From Hippopus hippopus (taxonomy: Eukaryota; Mollusca; Bivalvia; Cardiida; Cardiidae), in contig OX328104.1 in the NCBI GenBank assembly GCA_946811185.2, positions 46,794,505 to 46,858,504 on the forward strand: a stretch of DNA of 64,000 nucleotides. The letters are read 5' to 3'. Below are positions 55,981-64,000 of the stretch, piece by piece. A program made the translations under genes and the position numbers. The notes beneath the pieces were generated by a model. It made no database searches. It saw nothing but the letters and a program-made list of their open reading frames with translations, and was not told the DNA's origin. Positions within the stretch are counted from its first letter, which is position 1, and every line of letters starts with the position of its first letter.

Positions 55981-58109
55981 TCGCTTTTACATCTACAATC
56001 ATAGGAAAGAAATTTTGAATGAATTAGCTTACTGGAGAAAGTACTTATAAAAAAGGAATAGTTATTCTTCTGGTAACGAACATAAATATTTTGAAATTTA
56101 TTTCTTGATGTTATTTCAATTGTACCACTACCTAATCAACGAGTTGTAATAGATAAATATAAAAAAAAGAAATAATAAATCAATATAATTGAATCATGCC
56201 AAAATTCTCTTCTACTAGGTCGTAGAAGGAAGAAGGAACGTTGCAATGTGAAAAGGAAATCATTCGAGTTAATTTCTAAGGCTGTTTCTACCAAATATAG
56301 GTTACCGTCGATCATTTAATGGTCTACAAATCCTGCGCAGTCTGATCTTGATCTACACCATCAGTGTCAGCATTTCACATGTCTCCTTCAGCTTGGAAAG
56401 AATTAAAAGCCTTGATCTCTCTTAGAAATCTTATCCTCTCTTTAACATTCACGAACAACATTAAATCCAGCACACATCCTGAATTTGCTGTTAAAGTTAA
56501 AAAAAATGTTCATTCGATCTTCATTTATTTTCCTACGTGCTTTTTTTTTCATAATCTCAAATTTGTTTCTTTCATCAACAACAACGTTAAAAGATTGTCT
56601 GAATTGCCACCTGCCTTCCTGTCCTCCATATCATGCAGTAAACATTTTTGATCGTCTGCAAAATACAGGGTCAGTCCATTCCCTAAATACTGAGACATGT
56701 AAGGCGTACAATTTAAAAGGAAATACCAACGTGGACAAAAATTGTTTAACTGTCTTCTCCCGTGTTTCGTCCTGTAATCATATACGAGATAAGAGATGCT
56801 GACCATGAAAATGCAGCGTAAATTAAAAATTTATAACTGCGTACAAACTTTACACACAATTTTAGTGCGCCAACCTTTTATTTTGAGAAAAGAATTGTGT
56901 GTTCCATCCATGTACAAGGACAAAGGGTTAATTCGCAGCCTCTTTTATGATGATATCGCACCGTTGTGGTCTGACATATTTTTTTTTTACCCGGCTTGCA
57001 GCTTGACGTTAACAAGCACTTGTCATAAACATGTCATGTACAAAGTTACTCTTTTGTTTTCACGACCATATTGAACCCTTTTTCGTAAATAATGTAAATG
57101 GAATTCGGAATTTTACACAGGTTAAATGGGTAAGTCGAACGTCATAAATTTTGTATTTTCCTCATTCATACGATCTTATATTTAAAAAAAAAAAAAAAGC
57201 ATAATCTGTTTGTCGAATTTCTTTTCTAACTACTCTCTCTCTCTCTCTCTCTCCTCAATGACCTTTTGCGAACAGTGTATATTAAGATCAGACTGCACAG
57301 AACATGCAATCTGATCTTATGTACAGTGTCCAATGCGGAAACATCTATTTTTGGTTCTCCAAAAACTAGCACTATTCAAAATTTTGCAATCGGCATGAAA
57401 GTTTATTTAACCTTTTGAGGATTAATGGTAGATCTGATATTAGGCCATGTCATTTAGTTCAGACAGACAGACAGACAGCAGACTGACAAATAAATAGTCA
57501 TCTCCTGGCTCGAAATAGTGCTTAAACTGGGCACCCGGCATACGATAGGGATTTTTGTGACGAAAAAAGTCGTCTCCTAACATGAGGGAGGATACGGCTG
57601 AGAGAAAAAAAGTCAGCATCAGAGCAAATTAACAGTATACAGAAGCCGAAATAAGAGTGGCATCACATCCGGTTTATCGAACATTTCACAAATTCGCACA
57701 GGTGTGCAAACCACATCTTCGCTTAAAACTCTCTTTCTACGATAGACATTGAAATACGGTTTTCCTATTTTAAGATGATTTTCATTTAAGGATTCATATA
57801 TCCAAAAAAGGGATTTTGGCTGTAGTTGCCCTTTAAGTCAAAACTACCGAGTTCATCCAAATGATGAATTTTCTATTTATAGATATCGAGAAACGGATAA
57901 AACTATCACAATAATTTTATCTCGCATGTCAGCTTCGAGCACGGTGGAGAAATTTTTTCGATAAAATATTAAGTTTATCGTGATATTTTTATCATGAAAC
58001 TTTTCACGATCTTGATAAGATTTCCAGGAAACTTTTAATTTATCGCGATAATTTACCAAAATTATCATGATAGCTATCTCGTATCTCGTGGCAGAAATAT
58101 GCCACCATA

Positions 58110-59080
58110 CGCTTCGTCTGCAAAGGTTTACATTTTATGAATGAAAATCACGTGACAATACAAATTTCTCTAAGGCCAAGCAAATCTTTATAGATAGGTT
58201 TTGGTCCCACGGTTCTTAACTGATATTTGCTTTCTCCATTTTAATTCAATCCCAGTTCATGAAAGATCAGAAGAACAAATTAGCAATATTCCCATGTTGC
58301 ACCTCAGAAAGCTTAACAAGAAATTGTAGAGAAGAACATGCCAATTAACAGGGCTGCTAAATATTTAATGTACCTCGCACCACTCTCGGGTACAGGTTAC
58401 CAGGAAAGGTGCATCCTAAAACAATAACCATTGGTAAACCACCTTTATTGAGGCTACTAGAACTAGTGGATCGCATTAAAACAATGACAAACTCCTGTAG
58501 TTATTTATTTTGAAACAGCTCAATGTTGAAGTTACATTTGTTTAAAAAAAATAATAACATTAATAATTTGGCCTTATTTTTCGAGACTTGGGAGAATTTG
58601 CCATTACTCCAGCGGGGCGGGTCCTACTAAATACCACAAAGACACTCTAAATACCACAAAGACACACAAAGACGCTACAAAGACGCACAAAGACACACAA
58701 AGACGCACAAAGACAATGAAAAAGGGAAAAAAATATTAGTATTTTGAGTTGTTTGCATTATATTAGGTTCAAAAATACACAAAATCACGCAAACACACAT
58801 GTGGGTTCGAGCATCCACTGGGTCAGGCGATCTTACTACTCGTTCTGCTGATTTCATATCTACCAAATATTTCCTGTACTTAAACACTATGATGAATGTT
58901 TGATGATGATGATGATGATTATGATGATACTGCTGACAATGATGATAAAGACATGTACTTGTTTACATTTCTTCAAAACATTCTATAAAGTTCACTTTTG
59001 CACATTTAAAGGCAACGTTAACAATTTATCATTTACCGTTTTTTTTTTTTTTTATTCTGCACTGCTAAGCTTGTTAGCTA
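58110..59080. repeat. Intron with ACAAAGACACAC minisatellite and ATG microsatellite
   Basis: 58630-58720 is a loose array of 'cacaaagac' units followed by 'aaaatacacaaaatcacgcaa'; the same block in inverse orientation is at 60320-60520. 58898-58927 is a (GAT/ATG)n run. Otherwise nothing is seen. Confidence 0.65.
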
Positions 59081-59084
59081 CATG

Positions 59085-59305
59085 TATTTACCAAACGACA
59101 AAATATCAGACTCCTCAAAACTCAAAGTTGCAGACGACAAATCAAGTGTGGTTCAAATTATGAAATTGGTTTCTGAATGGTAGAGAACGTTGTGAAGATA
59201 GAAGAGAAAACACTGGTAACCAGAATTTTCTCTTTTTCAAATTGTTTTCAAAGGCTTTCTTTCGTAGGATCGTTAAAACTCGGGACTGTGTGGTAAATGG
59301 TTAAG
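59085..59305 (-). mobile_element. MITE-A copy, reverse, one of few right of 39 kb
   Basis: Start TTTACCAAACGACAAAATAT, end GACTGTGTGGTAAATGGTTAA; the core is weak (gaagagaaaacactggtaacc). A second reversed fragment lies at about 59860-60027, ending GGATTGTTTGGTACAGGGTTAA. Confidence 0.65.
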
Positions 59306-60319
59306 TACCGGACTTTTCTTTGGTTATTGTATTTTTCTTGAACATTTCCCCATTTTGTACTATTTGTAAATGAGAGTAATAAAGAATAAATTTAGGAAAA
59401 AAGGGGGATTTTTCAGTTACTGGTGAAAAACTGTGCGCTGAGTACTGATAACTCGATTAGGGGGTCTAAGCCTGTCCAGGAAAAGTTTGGTTTGGTAACT
59501 GACTGTCCCAGTATGTCCCTAGCTGTTGACTGGATCGTTAAGCCTCACACAAACGCAAACACGCACAAAAAAAACACGAAAACATATCTAAAAAGTAACT
59601 TTTCATTGTTTTCACCTCTTGAACATTCACTTTTATGATAAATGAAATTAGAACAAAATTGATTAACTTTTAACTACACGACGAAACTTTACACTTGTCT
59701 TTGTTGAAAGCATTTGCAGATGACATTTCATTCCTCTCTCACTGCTGACCTTTGTTTCGACGATGGCAATGCGGGAAAGTTGCCAGTGGCTTGACCGCCG
59801 CGACATATCTGAATAATGTTAAAAACGGCGTTAGACACCATACAATCAACAATGCAGATGTCATATTGAATGCGATTCAAACGATGAATTTTGTCAGCCA
59901 AAGGATAGAAAACATTGTAGGAAATAGAGAAAATATGCTGGTTACCTGCATTTTCTCCTGTTCCAACAATGCTTTCAAAAACATCCTCAGGGTCGTCATA
60001 ACTCGGGATTGTTTGGTACAGGGTTAAGGGCCAGCGCATGACAAGGCCTACTGTAGAATCTTTGCCTTCGCTTTATAAACTAAAAAAAAAGATAATTATG
60101 CCATGCTCCGGCAAAAGGAGGCTTAATGCATCTCTCCGTGATTCATGTTCTCCGTGTTGTTGTTGGTCCACAACCCGTCCCATTCGGACACATGAAAATA
60201 ACGATTAGCTACTAAACAGAAGTTTTACGGTGCCGACCAGATAAAAGGCATCAACAGACAACATAGGACAATGCTTTTAAATTACAAGAGATAATCTGAT
60301 TATCAAGAAAATAAAATTT

Positions 60320-60520
60320 GCAGGAAATGACCCGGCGGATGCTCGGACCCACATGAGTGTTTGCGTGATTTTGTGCATTTTTATCCTAGCATAATGCAAA
60401 CAACTCAAAACACTAATAATTTTTTCGTTTTCTATGTCTCTGTGCGTCTTTGTGGTGTCTTTGTGCGTCTTTGTGGTGTCTTTGTGCGTCTTTGTGTGTC
60501 TTTGTGGTCAAGACCATACA
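60320..60520. repeat. Inverse copy of the CTTTGTGCGTCTTTGTGGTGT minisatellite
   Basis: 'gtctttgtgcgtctttgtgg' repeats about five times (60437-60510), preceded by 'cacatgagtgtttgcgtgattttgtg', the mirror of 58745-58815. The two blocks may be the ends of one 1.9-kb element. Confidence 0.65.
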
Positions 60521-61195
60521 GTTTGTTACCTACAATGCACAAATTAAAGACTAAGTAAAATCTATAAGAAAATACACGTAACACAACTGTTTGCGGGATT
60601 ATTTGATGGTACATGTATGGTACTTTATACTATTTTTAACATTATTTATCTCAATGATGCTAACAGCTTACATATTCATGTGTGTTCTGGGTTTCATCAA
60701 AAGATCTACTATGCTTGGGTTCGGACGTGCCCCAGGACACTCCAACTAAAGACCGGCCAGCACTTCAAGTCAGAGCAAAACTCTGGGCCTCTACATTTCG
60801 AATAAATTACGTCTTAACCACCGAGCTACGCTGGGCCCCATGTTTAAAGGAAATCAAGATGTGCTTCTTTTTAAAATCGTGTAGAAAACATTGTTTTCAA
60901 AATTAGCAATTTCTTTGACATAGATCTATATACCAATTTCTAGAAGTTCAAAACGGCCTGGCGCCAAAACGGCCCATTATCAAAACAAGAACTTGGATAT
61001 AGGTATACTGACTCTGTGAATCCCCTATTCAATAATGCAGTTACTGGTTGCACAAAATTCTTATTTTTGCTCACCGATTAGTTACTTATTCAATATTTTG
61101 ATAACCGAGACCGATAATTATACAGAATATTCCTGTGTAACTTAAGATGGGCAAGCTCCTGTGACATCACATGATGAAGGGAGAAAAGCGAATCA

Positions 61196-63105
61196 GGCAT
61201 TATCTTCCGCTAGATGGCATTCTTCAATTACACATCTATCTGATTTGGGCATTCTGGGTACAGAATCGGACTACTTTTCAAAACTACAACCGTTACTTTG
61301 AATTTCAAAATAGAATAAACGTTTACTCAGTAAAACGCTACATTGTGCGATTCATTCAGCTATGATCAGCTAGCATGTAACATGTTCACCGGCCATTTAT
61401 TAAAACAGCCCACACAGGCTTGGGTAATAGCTTCGTTATAAGACCTACTTTTTCCCTTTCTATGAAATGGGTGGTGCATCATAGCAGACAGGCACTCGTC
61501 ACAACTCGGCCGATTCCGTACCTACATCTAACCTAGTCTGTATAGCGGTCGTTTGAACTGCCAATCACGTGATCTGATACATGGCGGCGCCACTGTTAGT
61601 CGTTTAGCAACGACATAAACAACCTCGATGAAGTTATTTACACCTATCTACCTGTCGGTGAAAACGTCAATCGCAATTAATAATCCAATGAATGTTCGAA
61701 CTGTTTGTCAACTGAAATATAGTTAGAAAGATTTCGATAGAAAATTGAAACTAAAGTTTTCTTTTTTACGATTTTCAGAACGGTGAACCGGCGTATTTCC
61801 GGCGATGAAATGTAGAGTGTAGGTGCATATCAAGCAACCAGATACAGCCGAGGGATCTGATGGCTACCATCACCCGAGGTATGCCGAAAGAGCAGACAGG
61901 TCGAATCTTCAAAGAAAATGACATGCGCAGACAACAGCGAATCAGATGACGTAACGTAGTCTGGAACCCCACCGTACTTAAAGAGTACCCGATAACGTAA
62001 TATTGTTAGGGGCAGGTAATCCAGATTAACGTAAGCGATGCACCAGTTTATGGCCGTAAATCACCCCGACAATTCAGCTGTGGCATAATCTTCCACTAGG
62101 TGGCATTTTTTAAATAAATACTGGTCTGCATACATCTGATTTTGAACATTTTTGGTACAGAATTGGACTACTTTTCAAATTTCAAAATTAAAACACTTTT
62201 ATTCAAAACAACGCAACCTGGTATGATTCCTTCGGCCATTGTAAGCTTAGCATATAACCTATGCACCAGTTATTTATAAACTCAGCCCCTATAAGCTTTG
62301 GAAATAGACCCGGTATAAGCTCAAATATTATTTGTTGATAAGTCTATGGAAAAACCCTGCAAAAATCTGGTTTTCCTTAAATCTATACTTAGAAACTGTA
62401 TACAAAGAGTTGCAATAAATACTGGTACTTTTTATGATAATCTTGTAACCCGTTTGAAATAATTGAATTTTATAAGAAATTTCGAGCAAAAAAAAAACAC
62501 TATTTTTTCCACAGTTTTAGTATTGTTTATATCCATTTTCTCCACTGCTACTTTTTTAGCGGCAGAGTTTTAGTAAATGCACCGCCTACTAATATTTATC
62601 CTGTACTGGATACACTCGTCACAACTCAGCCGATTCCGTACCTACATCTAACCTCGACCGTGTCAACGGGGGTTCCATTTTGAAATATTGCCAGTCACAT
62701 GATCTTAAACATGGAGGCGCCCTTTAAAAAAACCAGCAACGGCAACAACAGTCACGGTGATAAGCAGCCTATCTCTGAAAAAATGCCAACGTAATTGATA
62801 GACTTAATTAAAAAATAAATGTACAAAGTGTTTGTCATCGGAAATGTTTTTTGGAAAGATTCACACCGAAAATGTGACTAGTGTTTACCTTCTCAGTGGA
62901 GTGTTATGATTTTAACAACGGTGAAGCGGTGTATTACATCCGGCGAAGAAATGTACCGTGTAGGTGCATCTAATGCTACGTAATGCAGCCGAGGGACTTG
63001 ATCAACAGATCACCCAAGGTTTGCCGAGTTGTACAGGATAGTTATGCGTCATAGCAGATAGCTCCAATCGTCGAAGAATATGACATGCGCAGACAACGCA
63101 GCCGT
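61196..63105. repeat. Diverged tandem duplication (about 0.75 and 1.0 kb units)
   Basis: Unit 1 61196-61945 and unit 2 62080-63105 share, in order, 'atcttccNctagNtggcatt', 'gtacagaat.ggactacttttcaaa', 'cactcgtcacaactc.gccgattccgta', 'catggcggcgcc/catggaggcgcc', 'gtaggtgcat', 'gcagccgaggga' and 'atgacatgcgcagacaac'. Unit 2 has an extra ~300 bp near 62290-62590. No reading frame is shared; coding function is unlikely. Confidence 0.75.
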
Positions 63106-63800
63106 GGAAAACGATTTATTGATGTTTTACTGATATCAGTTTCAGATGATTGAGGAAAAAACAGCAAAATTAAGGTATTTTCGGATTTGCCCGTTCATCA
63201 AGGCGCAGACTGGCCTCCTAGATTCCGGTCTGACCATCACTATTCAAGAGGACAATAGAACAAGCGCTTAAATGGCGTAGCTGAACGCGCTAGCTTTTCA
63301 CCTACTTTTTGGCATTATATTTGAATGAATAAATAGAAATTTGCGATTGGTCAAAAACAAGGACATGTCTATTCTGCGGGCCCCTGCAGACCTGTTAGCG
63401 GGGCAAATTCATGTCGTGTATCTTTTTTTTTTAAATTTTCTGGTTATCTATCGGCCTACTTAAAGCGGTTCAAAGTTTAACTCCCATGGACGGTGCAAAA
63501 ACATTCTTCTAACTTTCGAAGAACGTTTTGTCAGTTTCGAATCGTTTTAAGCGGTAGGCCTACTTTCATCACTAGATATTTTTTGTCGCACTTTTTCTAT
63601 CCATGTGACGTCTGTTTACGCTATCCGGCAAGGTGTGCCGGGTACTTAGAAGTCTTAGTTCCTACAGAGTGTTAATGAATCGAAAAGTAAGACGAAATTA
63701 AAACCAAATCCTTCAATCCTTAAGGTGCTGAACAAGATGTAAACAAATGCAGAAAGAATAAGCAAATTGCAGAGACAGTAAATACATGAAAGAAGCATAC

Positions 63801-64000
63801 TCTCACAACAATAACCACTTCTCCAAGATGGACATTGACAGCGACCGCCACTGTAAGAATGTCCGTGAAAACAGTTAGTGTTACAGTCCTGTGTTTCAGT
63901 ATCCCCGCGATCGTGTTTCACACAAGAGTACTCTGTCCTATGTCTTGTGCCTCCACCACATGATTTGGAACAGCTGCTCCATCCTTCCCAGTGATAGGAG
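63801..64000 (-). CDS. Exon: thrombospondin type 1 repeat plus Cys-rich EGF-like tail (5' part outside window)
   Basis: The minus strand reads through YHWEGWSSCSKSCGGGTRHR, a textbook TSP1 start. WEGW fits the WxxW C-mannosylation motif and CSKSCGGG fits the O-fucosylation motif CxxS/TCxxG. The TSP1 ends near QDCNTNCF, followed by a short C-x-C and C-C segment (GGRCQCPSWRSGYCCE) resembling a compact EGF-like fold. The donor is GTATGC, leaving phase 1. The exon continues beyond the window's right edge, so the acceptor is not seen. TSP1 repeats usually bind matrix or partner proteins; here it forms the membrane-distal part of the receptor. Confidence 0.9.

Larger units (their letters stand above)
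51549..58107. mobile_element. Large composite element: 1.35-kb inverted arms around a 1.9-kb direct duplication
   Basis: Outer ends TGGTGGCATATTTCTGCC, TA on both sides (51547-51548, 58108-58109). The left arm 51549-52932 is the reverse complement of 56758-58107. Between them, 52935-54791 and 54794-56757 are direct copies, each opening with the same TGGTGGCATATTTCTGCC preceded by TA. The arms carry mirrored GA/TC microsatellites (52427-52457, 57230-57252). No transposase is recognisable; the 93-codon frames at 52607-52888 and 56796-57074 are mirror copies of each other. Confidence 0.85.
1..64000 (-). other. Adhesion GPCR gene body (TSP1-EGF-orphan-6xCCP-HRM-GAIN-GPS-7TM), both ends outside window
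   Basis: I assembled 26 exons from AG/GT borders, reading frame and matching intron phase; together they give about 1,660 residues. Domain order is TSP1, EGF-like modules, an unassigned module, six sushi domains, HRM, GAIN with GPS, then TM1 to TM3. In this family the receptor is a plasma-membrane protein that self-cleaves at the GPS, and the released N-terminus of the membrane part acts as a tethered agonist. The signal peptide and first exons lie beyond position 64000; TM4 to TM7 and the tail lie left of position 1. All phases agree except between the exons at 49.8 and 38.1 kb. The ligand and the coupled G protein cannot be read from sequence. The TSP1, sushi, HRM, GPS and TM parts are secure; exact ends of a few exons are predictions. 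Confidence 0.9.

Noticed and set aside
54396..56802. Repeated 95-143 codon frames at 54396-54827 and 56364-56802
   Set aside because: Direct-duplication copies with different frames and stops; no domain recognised.
52607..57074. 93-codon frames at 52607-52888 and 56796-57074 as a conserved gene pair
   Set aside because: They are mirror copies in the inverted arms, so similarity follows from the repeat; lengths and residues drift as in non-coding DNA.
51549..58107. Polinton/Maverick-type giant transposon
   Set aside because: No polymerase, integrase, ATPase or capsid reading frames; the length comes from repeats alone.
58630..58720. CRISPR-like array
   Set aside because: Units of about 9-20 bp without constant-length spacers, in a eukaryotic intron; an ordinary minisatellite.
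60735..60840. Another tRNA-derived SINE (minus strand TAGCTCGGTGGTTAAG)
   Set aside because: An A-box-like stretch is present but the B box is broken, and no family copy was seen; too weak to list as a feature.

Overview
The window looks like one long, repeat-choked gene from an AT-rich invertebrate genome, most probably a bivalve mollusc. That assignment is an inference from the style of the interspersed repeats and the RTE/CR1-like retroposons, not from a marker gene. There is no prokaryotic signal: coding sequence comes only as short exons with AG/GT borders on the minus strand, separated by kilobases of transposon debris.

The host gene runs right to left across the whole window and leaves it at both ends. 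I could place 26 exons. Reading 5' to 3' on the minus strand they encode: a thrombospondin type 1 repeat with a Cys-rich EGF-like tail (63.8-64.0 kb); two more EGF-like exons (51.1 and 49.8 kb); an EGF-like exon running into about 600 residues that I cannot assign to a family (38.1, 34.7, 33.9-32.7 and 28.9 kb); six sushi/CCP domains, each on its own 174-bp phase 1-1 exon (25.1, 23.6, 21.6, 21.2, 19.5, 18.4 kb); a hormone-receptor (HRM) domain on two exons (17.3, 16.3 kb); a GAIN domain on six exons plus a two-exon GPS with an intact HL/T cleavage site (15.1-6.05 kb); and TM1, TM2 and TM3 of a seven-helix receptor (3.8, 0.4, 0.0 kb). This is an adhesion GPCR with a TSP1-EGF-(orphan module)-CCP6-HRM-GAIN-GPS-7TM layout. 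Intron phases agree at every junction except one (49.8 to 38.1 kb). That junction spans a 10-kb pile of nested transposons and may hide or have lost an exon.

The introns are a catalogue of mobile DNA. About fifty copies or fragments of a roughly 230-bp, TTAA-flanked MITE with a palindromic core fill 1-38 kb and recur thinly later. Other families include a 270-bp MITE with ATGAGCCATGCTCTG ends, Tc1/mariner elements (1.7-3.2, 22.3-23.1, 27.5-28.7, 41.9-43.0 kb), a hAT-like element with a 7-bp duplication (30.2-31.2 kb) and tRNA-derived SINEs. Two complete miniature LTR retrotransposons (9.5-10.1 and 44.6-45.2 kb) have LTRs carrying a tRNA-like Pol III promoter, and each has a tRNA-Pro-type primer binding site and a 4-bp target duplication. 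From 39.4 to 49.8 kb a degenerate non-LTR retroposon has been hit by a mariner, a second retroposon (itself hit by one of the LTR miniatures) and a 3.3-kb foldback element. From 51.5 to 58.1 kb lies a 6.6-kb element built of 1.35-kb inverted arms around a 1.9-kb direct duplication. The last 3 kb carry a diverged tandem duplication.

The strongest candidates for something undescribed are the tRNA-promoter LTR miniatures, the 6.6-kb inverted/direct repeat element, and the orphan ectodomain of the receptor.
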